The position numbers and the translations under genes were made by a program. Source: Topomyia yanbarensis (taxonomy: Eukaryota > Arthropoda > Insecta > Diptera > Culicidae). Taken from it: 64,000 bases of DNA. Below the pieces are notes generated by a model. That model saw only the letters and a program-made list of their open reading frames with translations. It did not search any database and was not told the origin of the DNA. Positions 22,495-33,832 of the stretch are shown here, piece by piece. The stretch spans positions 189,899,471 to 189,963,470 of the forward strand of contig NC_080672.1 of NCBI RefSeq assembly GCF_030247195.1. The letters are read 5' to 3'. Each line of letters starts with the position of its first letter. The first letter of the stretch is position 1.

Positions 22495-23477
22495 CAGTAA
22501 AGACCCGTTTTTATCAGTCTCTTGGTGTATTTACGGCCGATGAAGTGTAGAGTGTAAACCTTGGTAAAGTACCGGTACTCGAAATTTTTTTAAAAAAAAA
22601 ATCGAAGAAAGCTTCAAACTGAAATTGAATGCTCAAACTGATGATCTTATTCTCAGATGATTGATTTTTGCTGATCAAAAAACATGTTTATTGTTTTTAA
22701 TTGCTTCGGCATGGCAAGACTCATTTCACAGAAAATATTTTTCATATAGGGCACCTTCTTTTATTTCGAAATCTAGGCCACATTGAAATCAATAACAGAT
22801 GGTAAATGTATGAAACCCTATTAACAACAGTAAATAAAAGCGAGAATGGCAGTAAATCCGAGCAGGTTAATCGCATTTCCTCTCTTGCTTTTCTGAAAAT
22901 TGGTTTCGACCTTTATGTCGTTTGCCTACTATTCTCTAACGCATATCCAGGCTCTTTGCTTTCCTGTAAACTATGGAGTTTTGCTGAATTTTCCGATCAC
23001 CAATAATCACAAATCACCCCATTTGAAGCAGTTCACCAAGTCTAAAACTGTTAGCTACTAAATCGCTGTTCGTTCTATTATAGATACAGGTTTAAGAGCA
23101 AACCAAATACAGACATGACTTAGACCATAGTCTTATTACGCGCCACCCAGTGAATAATGGAAACCAATCAGAATGTCGCTAATAAAACTTTAACTTCTAG
23201 AATTATTATGATGATGGCCCCACCTCATTCACACACAAAGGTGTTATCTCAACGATTTAATATAATTAAACGTTATCTTGCAGACCAATATTTTAAAACA
23301 GATCCCCCTGCAGAGTTAACATATTTGTCATAAAAAATTGTATAGTACCGAAAATACCGGTACTGGCTTTTGTTCAGTACCGGTATACTAGCAACCATCA
23401 GACGGATTTTCAATGGAGGCTAACAAAATAGTGCCAAAAAAAATTCATGTCATGCTAGCAAAAGCGGGCCTTCACTG
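22495..23477. mobile_element. Pogo/Tc1-like non-autonomous element, 983 bp
   Basis: The left end CAGTAAAGACCCGTTTTTAT is inverted at the right as GCAAAAGCGGGCCTTCACTG. TA dinucleotides flank both ends (22493-22494 and 23478-23479). CAGT-initial TIRs with TA duplications fit the pogo group of Tc1/mariner. ACCGGTACT palindromes occur near both ends (about 22575 and 23345-23390). No transposase frame remains. Confidence 0.75.
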
Positions 23478-23479
23478 TA

Positions 23480-24860
23480 TATTAAAATGAAATTTTTAAG
23501 GGAATATTAAATAACAATCAATAATAAATATTATGAAACTTCTTTCTACAATTAATATAAATATGGTGAATTCAAGCAATATAGTCAACATCAAACCTGC
23601 ATACTATTATGGATTAATAAAGTACTTATTTCAACTAAAAATTTAACAAACAAACTAAACTAAACGTCAGTAACACCTAGAATGCGATGGCTCTTATAGA
23701 CGAACTAAATAAAAAAATAAAATAAAATGGAACGATATTTGATAAATGGACCAAAATAATATGACTAAACGTAAAGAATGTACTGGATGAATCTAATGGA
23801 AAAGCTTAACATAAAAATATTTTTCATATTTATTAGGATGGGACAAGGTTATTTATTCTCGCAGCAGCTTCTTTTTGCTTCACTTCGCGGGCTTCACTGA
23901 ACCATACAAGAACCTATGTCAACTGGCTGCAGACATAACCGCATATAATGAACAAAAAATTATAAATAACATACGTAAAAATAATCAGTAATTCATATTA
24001 CTAAAACGTATGTTACAATTAGGTTATACCTAATGCGCATACTATAGTATAAGGATATATGAAATCAATGAATTAAAAATGATAAAAATATACTGTACAG
24101 GGTATGGTCAGTGTTAGGTTAGGCCGGAGCAAGCCCACATGTAACATAACTTAACACCGACCATATGAGTATTTAATATAATAAATTGTATATATAGTGA
24201 CTCTGAAGAGTAAATTTAATTATAACCTTTAAAACAGTAACCCACCAGATGCAGATGCGTTTATCTGCTCAAAGACAACATTATGTTGTCAAACGACGTT
24301 CATATCATCGCCATTTCATAGATGTGATGAACGACGTGCGTGTCACAATGAATTTACAAACATAATGCATATAATAATATAATGGGAATACAGTAATGTA
24401 ATAAGTAAAAGGAATAAAAATAGAATATGAATCAAACACATGAATTAAACTAATTTTAACAACTGTAACAACCACAATGGAAATAATTAATATGAAAAAA
24501 TTAAAGGGTTGTGTACAGGACACGACCACAGTGACATTAAAAATGTAGCTTTTTTCAAGAGCGTGCAAATGAATTTTATCTATCACACATATCGACTCAC
24601 GTTCTTGTTCACTCGCCTGTTTTCATATGTTACAATTTGCTATATACCCTCCCCATCAAACATAATTTATTGAAGGTCTTTTAACGGTAATCTATTAATT
24701 AATCAAGTATCTCACTAGGTGATTGGCATTATTTGGCTGATCCATCTAGTAAAAATAGGCTGGTCTGTCCAGAAAATATATTCAAAAGAAAAGTTCCATA
24801 TTGAGAGCTGTGATGAGGAAGCCCACGCCCGCCAATGGAAATATACAGATTCTCCATGAA
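23480..24860. other. Non-coding region with one short inverted repeat
   Basis: At 24103-24165, TATGGTCAGTGTTAGGT is inverted as ACTTAACACCGACCATA around about 29 bp. The right arm is the reverse complement of the 5' terminus of the LOA-like element at 61069. The rest is AT-rich with no gene. Confidence 0.45.
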
Positions 24861-26986
24861 ATATCGTCGCTGTTGTGCTATCTTATGACAAACGCCATTT
24901 TGGGGTAAACTGGCTTAGATATGCCACATTACTCGTCTAACGAATCTCTACAAGATGGCGTTTCCAGAATTTTGAAATTTTGCTTAGTTACTGAAATATA
25001 GCGAGAAAAGTGATTAGAAATTGTGAGTTTTTTTTATTCAAATCATTATATCTTGGGATTGGCTCAAGTTATAATGATGTTTTAGTTGCTTTTATGTGTA
25101 AAAATGTCGTAGGAATACAATGGCATAATAATTTTCGAAAGAAAGATACATGTATTGGGAGCAAAATGCAGTTTTAGCTTTAAACTGGAAATATTGCCTA
25201 TTTGGCGACACTGTAATCAAAAATAACTATTTTTTGTAGATTTCCTGACTGATTTCCTTCAAAATGAATCTAACCGATTGTTTATAGACCAAATTAAACC
25301 AAAGATATGAATAAAAGTTCATAATTGGTGATTTTATTCTATGGAAAAATTTTCATGCACGATTATGACACGTCATACAAATTTTTTCATCAATACACAC
25401 CTATGACACGTGTGAGTACAACTTTTGTTTACATTTTTAGTGAAAACTCGCAACATAGTCAACCGATCTTCGTAATATTCGTGAGATTAATACAGAATAG
25501 GTAGAAGCATCAATTGTCTTCTCTGAATTGTTTCTACCATTTATACATTTCATGATATTCAATCTCAAACTTTAAAAAACCTATTTTAATCCACCTAGCG
25601 GTGCAATTGTGCCTTTCTCAATCATGAATCACGAGAATGTGTGCGTTGTTTATATTCATTAAAAACTTTTAAATGCATATATTACATTTTATTAATATAC
25701 ATCACATGACAACTATATACAGGACAATAAATCATTATTCGAGTTCTAAAATTTTGAAAAAGAAAAAACAGCCATGGTAATATTGAACTGAAAAAAGGTG
25801 CGAAATCGGCAAAGTCCCAAAAAGTCGATTTTTATAAAAAATTTTTTTTCGAGATAACATAAAATCTCAACGTTTCATGCATTTTAAAGATGTTTGGCAT
25901 CAAAAATACGAATTCGATTTCTGAAATTTCATGGGGTCCCCCCTTTGAAAAAAAAAATTGAGTTCCGGCTTATATGGGAATTTCATGTGTGACCGGACCG
26001 TTCAGTCTATATTTCCGGAACCATACAAGCGATCCGTGCGAAATTTTACAGACATCTGTGGGGATAATATAGCTATCATTTGGGACTAAGTTTGTGAAAA
26101 TCGGCCCAACCATTTCCGAGAAACTGATATGAGTTTGCTAGTTATGAAAGATGGCCGCTTTTCCCGGGCACTTCCGGAACCGTCTATGGTGGTCAATGTA
26201 GTCAACGAAAGTTTGTTTGGCCGTCGGTGACCTAGAACTGCAAAGTTAAGTTATTTGAGAGACATGTTAGCGAAATTTTTACCTTTTTTGCTTCCATCGG
26301 GGTATCGGTTTGAATCACAATTTGCTATGTGATCGCACGCCACAACCCGTAACTCCGGAACCGGAAGTCGGTTGGGGATAAAATTTAATAGCCATTTACG
26401 GGGACGGGGAATTTGGATACTTCCGCCGGGGCTTCCGGAACCGATGATGGTGGCCAATGTGACCAAAGAGACTTTGAATGGCTGTTAATGACCTAGTACT
26501 ACAAATCGAAGCAGTTGTGGTCACATTTTGGAAAAATTTTCACCATTATACATTCATTGCAGAATTTCTTAAAATCGACGTTTTCTGCGTGATCGTACTC
26601 ATCACCCTGTAATTCCGGAACCGGAAGTCGGATCCATTAGAAATTCAATAGCAGCCTATGGGAACGTTGCACCTTTCATTTGGGACTAAGTTTGTAAAAA
26701 TCGGTTCATCCATCTCTGAGAAAAGTGAGTGAGATTGTGTTCGCGTACACACACACAGACGCACATACACACACACATACATACACACACACATACATAC
26801 ACACACAGACATTTGCCGAACTCGACGAACTGAATCGAATGGTATATGTCACTCGGCCCTCCGGGCCTCCGTTAAAAAGTCGGTTTTCAGAGCAATTGCA
26901 ATACCTTTCTATTGAGAAAGGCAAAAAGTTTTTCTCGAAATGTGCAAAATGGCGCTTGTCATAAGATAGCACAGCAGCGACGTTAT
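24861..26986. mobile_element. TIR element (ATATCGTCGC ends) carrying a nested insertion, copy 1
   Basis: The left end ATATCGTCGCTGTTGTGC and about 25 bp beyond it are inverted at the right end (GCACAGCAGCGACGTTAT). Internal blocks match the shorter copy at 29338-30349, for example AGTCAACCGATCTTCG and GATATTCAATCTCAAAC. Relative to that copy, about 25581-26927 is extra sequence, so it is a later insertion. No transposase frame is present. A target duplication could not be fixed with confidence. Confidence 0.75.
25581..26927 (+). repeat. Nested dispersed repeat with 260-bp internal duplication and CA microsatellite
   Basis: The left end (TTAATCCACCTAGCGGTGCA) recurs inverted at about 31493-31530. 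The right part (ACTCGGCCCTCCGGGCCTC) recurs at about 39680-39705. Inside, TTCCGGAACCGGAAGTCGG occurs at about 26352 and 26612, and CTTCCGGAACCG...ATGGTGG at 26171 and 26431: a 260-bp tandem period. A CA/CATA microsatellite lies at about 26743-26812. No protein is encoded. Confidence 0.7.
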
Positions 26987-27646
26987 GAAATTTCATTTTC
27001 CATTTAAATTTTCAATCATGTACTAATGAACTTAAGTAAACAATCTTAAGTTTAAGTATTTCTTGATCGATTAGTGGTGAAAAAAATGAAATTATTTGAT
27101 AAATTACATTGTTATGCAACGTTCGCACTACCAGTTAAAACGGGGTTTTATGCTATCTTGGCGACATTTTTCTTGTTGCTAATTATTAAAACGTGTTATA
27201 ACTCTGTAGTGTAAACATTATATTATTAAACCAATTCTGCAGCGTTTTATGTTATATAGGTGTTTTATGTGGTAATAGGACTGACATAATTATATCTTCA
27301 GTACAGCGGTTTGTTTCATAATTTAAAACAGATTTATTTTAAAAATTTAAATTAGTATGCCCCACCGTTCTATTTGTTGTATACTTTAAAACGCAATTAG
27401 AACTGTGTTTTAAATACATAGAGTAGGACAGATATTCTGACTGAATAAACTGGGAAAACAATTTTAAGTCCAGTAACGCTTAAGACATGGCTTGAATTTG
27501 AATCGAAAAAGAACACCCGCTTAAACTGCTGCTGGGACGGTAAGTTCTGTTTTAAAATTTTCCGTTGTGTGCAGTACGAAACAAAAGTGTTTGAAATTAG
27601 AAAACAAAAAGTTCTGCTGGGAATGTGATTGTTTCCGATGCAATTA

Positions 27647-27765
27647 CACTCAGATTTTTCACGCAGGGGATACAGGCCGTGTAAATGAAAACCGCGTAAA
27701 TTTAAAAAAAAACGCGTTAATGAAAACCGCGTAAATTTCAAAATCCGCGTAAAAAAACCTCAGTG
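27647..27765. mobile_element. 119-bp CGCG-rich MITE with TA duplication
   Basis: The left CACTCAGATTTTTCACGC and right GCGTAAAAAAACCTCAGTG are inverted copies. TA flanks both ends (27645-27646 and 27766-27767). The interior is made of ACCGCGTAAATTT-type repeats. It is the cleaner copy of the family seen at 7498-7608. Confidence 0.75.
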
Positions 27766-27767
27766 TA

Positions 27768-28534
27768 CTCTCCTATATAAAATACTACGCTGCTGAACAG
27801 TGCAATAACTACAGAAGCACGTTGTCAGATGCCTTACTGATAAAAAACAAATAACCCAAATATGAAACATGAAAACCAATAGGCTCTTTACCCTACGCAG
27901 TTACAAAGCGCCGTAAACATGGATTAACAAGTTACAACGCACACGCATGCAACACTCTTAAGCAGCACACACCGTATTGAATTAATCCAAACCACCCCGC
28001 CCACCCACTTTGCAAATCATTCTGTGACACCGTGCTGGTACCCGAAAAATCCGCACACGGCCACCGCTGCCGAAAATGCATAGCGTCTACCGCTTATTGT
28101 AGTGCCCAGACGCTGCAGCCATGATCTTACCCGTTCGACATAAGAACAAAAACTGATTCAAACGGGTACGCGTCACCTCTATTCATAAACTAACCGTATA
28201 TGGTTTAGTCACTTAGGTGCGAGTGTGTGCAAATGCCAACGTTACCGAAAATCGATAGCGCTTATTGCATCGCCCGGAGACGATGTTGCTCGTATGGGAT
28301 AAGAGCAACAACTGATTTAAACGAACATGTGTTGCTTCTATTTATGACTTTTCGTGTTTCATTGAGCAACTAAGCTGCCCTCTCTTGACGGCTGTGTCTG
28401 AGAAATCTGCCTCACGAATGGTAATTTTCCCGTTTTTCGTGAACTTTTTAATTTTACCAATTTCCAAAAGTCTACTTTTATTGGGGAGATATTAATTTAT
28501 TACCAATATTTAAGTTAGGTGTTTCTGAATCGGT
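27768..28534. other. Non-coding region
   Basis: Somewhat less AT-rich than its surroundings. A phrase around GCCACCGCTGCCGAAAATGC...TAGCGTCTACCGCTTATTG (about 28050-28100) recurs in diverged form at about 28232-28270, a possible 180-bp duplication. No gene was seen. Confidence 0.4.
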
Positions 28535-28650
28535 TGGTGTATGAATGATTAAAATCCATCTAGTAATATCGGAGTTATAAGCGTGCAAACCTTACATAGT
28601 TTCGTTACATAGGAGATAGTTTAGATTTTAGAATGACACCTGTGTGAGAA
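28535..28650. repeat. Dispersed repeat, second copy of 11640-11755
   Basis: The shared order is GATTAAAATCCATC, GGAGTTATA, GCGTG, CTTACATAGT and AGAATGACACCT. It is non-coding. Confidence 0.6.
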
Positions 28651-28765
28651 GCTCACTTCAATCTTATTGCTCGCCATTTCAGAATGTTAACGATTACGGC
28701 TTAATTCCGATTAATTATGTGGATCAGTGATGGTTAGAAGCAGGCGATCTACGACATCAGTTTAA

Positions 28766-28966
28766 GGTTGCACAGAGAATGCGCAAAACTCGCAAACGAA
28801 AAAAGCAGTTTTTTTCCACACCGTATGTCAGATCTTCATACAAATCAATCAACAGTACTGTAACAACATTCTACATACGCTGATTGATTTTTATGAAGAT
28901 CTGACATACAGTGTGGAAAAAAACTGCTTTTTTCGTTTGCGAATTTTGCGCATTCTCTGTGCAACC
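28766..28966. mobile_element. 201-bp foldback MITE flanked by TTAA
   Basis: Arms of about 90 bp are nearly perfect inverted copies, starting GGTTGCACAGAGAATGCGCA, with only a handful of mismatches and a short central loop. TTAA is present at both borders (28762-28765 and 28967-28970). TTAA duplications are typical of piggyBac-group insertion. A transcript would fold into a long hairpin. Confidence 0.85.
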
Positions 28967-29337
28967 TTAAGTAGTAACCCGAATGATACCATGATGCCAG
29001 TGGTAATGAATATTCAATTAATCATTTAATATAAAGCTTCTGAGAATAAATACAATACAAATGGTGATACAATGAGAAAATCATGAATATAAGTAGGAAT
29101 AATTTTGTCTATTACGCAGTCAATGAATGTAGAATAACTTTCATAAAGATATGAAATGCAGTTCCAATAATGCATGCAATATATTTGTATAGCTTGTAAA
29201 AAAAAAATAATTGCATGCGTTCATGTTAGAAAGGTGGTCTCTTCCAAGTGATTCCAACTGGCATTCTACTCCTCCATCCAGTCCTACAATCGTTGAAGTC
29301 CTTGTGCTATTGCTCCTTTCATATAGTATATCGTCGC

Positions 29338-30349
29338 TGTTGTGCTATCTTATGACAAACGCCATTTTGGGGTGAACTGAGTTAGATATGCCATGTTACT
29401 AAGTTTTAAAATCTCCATAAAGTCGCGTTTTCAGAAATTTGAAATTCTGCTGGGTTACTGAGATACAGCGAAACACGATTATGACAAGCGCCAATTTCTT
29501 GAGTGTTCGAGTTGTGCTATCTTATGACAAAGAAAAAAGAGACAACAAACTTAGTTTGTTGGCTTGCTATAAGCCGAAAAGCTTATAGCAAGCCAACAGA
29601 TGTCTCTGACGACATAGGTATTTCCTATGCAGATCAACCATAAGCATTAGCTTGGTTCTTGTCTCGGGAGCAAAACTTTTCCTACCATTGTTTTTTTTCT
29701 AGGAATGGTTGGCTTTTATATTCATGATTATTGAACAAATTTCCTTTTGAGATTTCCACTTGTTTTGGAAAGTATACCGAAATGTAGTGATGGATTATGC
29801 AAGAAGAACATTTATTTCGTCTAGTCACCTGTCAACAATAACATTGTTTGATATACATTGTCTCTAAATTGTCAATGAAACCAATTTTTGTTCATTGTTT
29901 TTCCTGAATAAAGGAGGAAAATTGGAAAAACTTTGTGTTCTAATACCATCATTTTGTAACCTGATATTGCTGCTATCGCATGGAAAAGTATTATATTGGA
30001 CATAGTGATCTATAACGCATAATTTTACGAATCAGTTATAATTCATTTTTATATGAAATCTTCTGTACACATTTGTGATACGTCATACATATTTTATCAT
30101 CAATACACACTTATGACACGTATGTGAGCGACTGTGGTTTACATTTTAAGCAAAAACTGTAAATATAGTCAACCGATCTTCGCACAAATCGAGAGATTAC
30201 TTCAGAGAACATAGAAGCATCGAATGCCTTCTCCGAAAAGCTTCTAACATTTATAAATTTTAAGATATTCAATCTCAAACTTTAAAAATCGTTTTTCTCG
30301 AGAAGTGCTAAATGGCGCTTGTCATAAGATAGCACAAAAGCGACGATAT
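29338..30349. mobile_element. TIR element (ATATCGTCGC ends), copy 2
   Basis: The ends ATATCGTCGCTGTTGTGC and GCACAAAAGCGACGATAT are inverted, extended by CTATCTTATGACAA...GCCATTT. It contains the same internal blocks as copy 1 without the nested insertion. It carries a tight hairpin at 29558-29597. No coding frame was found; a 64-codon hydrophobic frame just outside (30458-30652) starts at TTG and is not credible. Confidence 0.75.
29558..29597. repeat. Perfect 17-bp-arm hairpin
   Basis: GTTGGCTTGCTATAAGC (29558-29574) and its exact reverse complement (29581-29597) flank a 6-nt loop CGAAAA. A looser outer pair (AGAGACA/TGTCTCT) extends the stem. Confidence 0.8.
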
Positions 30350-30954
30350 GTAATAAACAATTAGCACAATTAGAATCCTACTCGCACTATTCATTAAACA
30401 ACGATTTATATATTGAAAAGATGATTTTTTTAGTAACAATTAATTTACCAGAAAAGTTTGAATGCCAAAAACTCATTTTACCTTACCAATACTTACCATA
30501 CTGATACAGCGTTGAGCCAGCTTCGAGACATTATCGCGATTATACTAATTTCTATCCTAATTTTTCTCCCTAATATGTATTCTATTCGTGTTGCTCTAGC
30601 TTTAGTTACTATCATACTCATTTCCACCTTCTCGTTCATGTGGTGTTCATAAACTCATTAAGAAAAATTTCGATGAAAAAATTACAAATCTGTGACTGAC
30701 TTTGGCACATTTTGGAAAGGTTCACTCTAAAAATCGTCAATCATCCCGGCCCGGAGGGAGCATGCAGTGAGGGGTTGCTACTTTAAAATTAAAACTAGTT
30801 TAAAATTTCTCGACAAGTTGAAAATTTTCGACAGGGCCCGGACCTCCCGAATCTTCCTCCTTGATCCGCCGCTGGTTTCAAGCGATATTCCAGTAGTAGT
30901 ATCTCAAGATCGTGGCTGTCGATCCATTGTATGTATGTGCAAATCGTACTGAAA

Positions 30955-31428
30955 ATGAGCGACCGAAAATAAAAGTCTCAAGGACAGAACATGCTTCGTA
31001 AAACCCGTTTCAAATATATTAGAATATAAAAACCGGATATAAACTTCAAGCATAAAAATCGGACTGGGACATTTCTTTGTAAGAGTCGGATAAAAAACCT
31101 TTCAGTAAAAGAACCGGAGAGAAATATATTAGATTCTTACAAAGTAGCTTTTTTTAGCCGACTTTTAATCTTGAACATCAAGATATACGGATGCTCCTAC
31201 GAGCGATTTATTTATTTTAAAACGATTTTTATACTGGAGGTTCATCCTTGCCGAGTTTTATTTCCGATTTTTATGCTTGAAGTTTATTTCGGATTTTTAT
31301 ATTTATGTATTATGAATTTCTGTCCGATTTTTATGCTTGAAGTTTATTTCGGATTTTATATTTTAATGTTTGAAACGGGTTTTGCGAAGCATGTTCTATC
31401 CTTGTGAATTTTATTTTAGGTCGCTCAT
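30955..31428. mobile_element. 474-bp foldback element
   Basis: The left ATGAGCGACCGAAAATAAAA and right TTTTATTTTAGGTCGCTCAT are inverted. The match continues about 110 bp inward (GAACATGCTTCG, AAACCCGTTTCAAA, AACTTCAAGCATAAAAATC). The phrase TCCGATTTTTATGCTTGAAG also occurs twice in direct orientation (about 31263 and 31322). Confidence 0.75.
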
Positions 31429-31492
31429 ATGTAATATACATTTACACCATTGTATTCAACATAACCAGCCATGGAATCGTAGTCTGGACAAA

Positions 31493-31530
31493 TGAGAAAG
31501 GCACAATTGCACCACTAGGTGGATTAAAAC
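31493..31530 (-). repeat. Terminal fragment of the 25581-26927 repeat family
   Basis: The reverse complement reads TTAATCCACCTAGTGGTGCA followed by ATTGTGCCTTTCTCAT, the same as the left end at 25586. Confidence 0.6.
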
Positions 31531-32542
31531 AGGGTTTTATTGCGTCGAGTTGTGACGAAAACGTAATATGATTAATAACGAGGATGACACTTTTTGAATG
31601 TAGTGTGAAATTTATGAAAAATGGTGTTTTGATGAGTATTTGATTTTTGTTGTATGACCAATTATATGTATAGGTCAAATGTTCAAAAACAGTAATTTAA
31701 GGTCAAGATAGCATCATTTTGAAACCGCCAATTTCGAAGGTTTAGTATCATCGAAGAGTTTTATAAACGTTAAACAGCACATCATTTGATAAAATAATTT
31801 TGACGTTATATCGTCCAAGAAGTATTTATGGCGAATTTACTCAGGTTAATATTGATGTCTGCAATAAAATCTCAACAAATTCGCTAAAAGACACGAACTC
31901 TGTTACTATTTTGTGAAGAATCAATTCTGCATAAATTTAAAACTTCAGAAATTATGGTTTCGGAATTATGCTGTTTGGACAGTTCGATTTTCACAAAACC
32001 CCCACCAATCCGAATTTATGGCTACGCCGCTGACTTCAAGTAAGTAGAAACAGAGTCGTTCTACACTCGTTCACAAGAAACTTCTTCGAATACTGAATAT
32101 TTATTATAATACATTGAAAACCCGATTTTATCAGCCACATATGAACATATGTTTGATGGGATCTAGCAGACGAACAAGACTGAATTCGAGTACATCCTTT
32201 CTTGAGTATGATTTCCTTATCATGAAGATGGAAATATGCAAAAATATCTTCCATGAGAGGGAATCTGTCGAGTAACTTCCCGAAACCATAACACCTTAGT
32301 AAATCTGTGAATATGGGAACCCTGAATCATAGCGATGACCGAGCGGATAGCCACACTAAAGAATTCTTACCTCGACCCGCCGCTAAACACACCAACATGA
32401 CAGCCTTTATATGACTATTGATTTGGCTATACTTGCCTTTAAATTTCAGTACCAAACTAGTATTAGTAAATTTAATGCTTTGTCTGTCAACCACCACTAC
32501 CATGATCGATCCCGATACTCGCTCTCTTATGGCGATTTCGAT
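31531..32542. other. AT-rich non-coding region
   Basis: No gene or element boundary was recognised. Confidence 0.35.
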
Positions 32543-32637
32543 TGAAGCTGAAACTGAGTCAGGTTCTAACCCCAACCGCTGTCAGTTCATACATTTTGAC
32601 AGCAGTTGGGGTTAGGAACTGACTCAGTATAGCTTCA
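32543..32637. repeat. 95-bp near-palindrome
   Basis: TGAAGCT...CTGAGTCAG..TTCTAACCCCAAC pairs with GTTGGGGTTAGGAACTGACTCAG...AGCTTCA across a loop of about 11 nt, with a few mismatches. It is probably a small foldback element. Confidence 0.75.
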
Positions 32638-32737
32638 AACAAAAACCACATTAATAAGTCTGGGTAAAATAGATTATAACTACTAGAGGGAGCAAAGCGC
32701 TACTGTCTCCATGTATTCATAGACTGAAACATGGGGA

Positions 32738-32830
32738 CTCGCTCTTGCATACCGTATCCCATTACTTTGACATGTGTGTATTCGGGGCAATATGTGTCAC
32801 ACCAATTTGCCCAGCATATGCAAGAGCGAG
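32738..32830. repeat. 93-bp inverted-repeat element
   Basis: CTCGCTCTTGCATA at the left is inverted as TATGCAAGAGCGAG at the right. The interior of about 65 bp is unpaired. No clear target duplication was found. Confidence 0.6.
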
Positions 32831-33262
32831 ATGATAAATTTTCAGTGTCAACAGCGACATGCGACCTCCAGCAGCTACAATCTCTTTTGTCTGGGTATCT
32901 TGTTCGGTAAAGTTCATTGATCGAAATGCTTCATTATTCAACGGGCACTTGGGAATCAGCTTATTAATCGCAGAGAATCATTCGTTTGCATCAGTTGAGT
33001 AAACAACGCTCCCATATTCTTTTTGTTTTTTAACGTGTTACGTGTTTAGTTTACCTTTGTTATTTGTGTTACGATCCCGTGAGGTGACGAAGGCCAATCG
33101 AAGATAGTGTTATCCGTTAAGAAGCAATTTAATTTACCGTGAAAATCAATTTTATTGCTGCCCTATCAACCCGCTCATTTACGAGACAGCAGTAGCTTGT
33201 GGAGCGGCATTGTTCGTAGAATCGTGCAATTACAACAGTTCGGCTTTGTGTGGTGTGATTGA

Positions 33263-33832
33263 ATGAAAATGAATACGCTGCTGTGCCACTCGTGTGCAAA
33301 TGATATTGCGGGAACGCACATCTCCTGCCGTGGATTTTGCAATGCTACTTTTCATCCCAAATTCGGGATTGCCGAAAACTGCTTTGACGATGTATTAAAT
33401 AATAAGCAGATATTTTGGCTATGCAAATCCTGCACTAATCTGATGTCCGATAAGCGTCATCGACAAGCTGTAAGAGCTGCCTATGAGGTTGGACAGGAAG
33501 AGGTGTTAGGTGCAAACAACCAAATTGTCGAACAACTTAAGGGTGAAATACTAACTGAGTTGAAGTTGGAGATTCGTTCGAATTTTACGGCCCTTATAAA
33601 TTCGAATTTCATCTCGTTTAAAGTTGGAATCAAACCTGAGCTCAAGGCGCGAGCACTATCTGCTTCAACATGGCCCGAAGGAATTCTTTTCCGCGAATTC
33701 AAGAGCAATCGCACCGTATCAGCTGGAAATTTTTGGAAACCCCTCTATCCGCAGCCAGATCAGTCGCCAGTTCAGGCCGATACTCATCAGCCTGCTTCAC
33801 CATCATCAGTTCAATCAGCTATGACGGAATAA
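33263..33832 (+). CDS. ORF1 of the CR1-like LINE: PHD-type zinc finger protein
   Basis: It starts at ATG 33263 (a second in-frame ATG lies two codons on). Residues 7-55 hold a C4HC3-like set: LLCHSCANDI, ISCRGFC, a His in ATFHPKF, a Cys in ENCFDD, and LCKSC. This fits the PHD-like fingers of CR1/L2 ORF1 proteins, which act in nucleic-acid or chaperone roles. A helical, Glu/Leu-rich stretch follows (about residues 80-115). The frame overlaps the upstream part of ORF2 by about 160 bp in a different frame. An older, longer ORF1 may have been cut by a frameshift near its end, because the overlapping frame continues with Pro/Ser-rich linker repeats rather than endonuclease. Confidence 0.65.
   Translation: MKMNTLLCHSCANDIAGTHISCRGFCNATFHPKFGIAENCFDDVLNNKQIFWLCKSCTNLMSDKRHRQAVRAAYEVGQEEVLGANNQIVEQLKGEILTELKLEIRSNFTALINSNFISFKVGIKPELKARALSASTWPEGILFREFKSNRTVSAGNFWKPLYPQPDQSPVQADTHQPASPSSVQSAMTE

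Noticed and set aside
30458..30652. Hydrophobic 64-codon frame resembling a small membrane protein
   Set aside because: It starts at TTG and its composition is explained by T-rich sequence; no family or promoter context.
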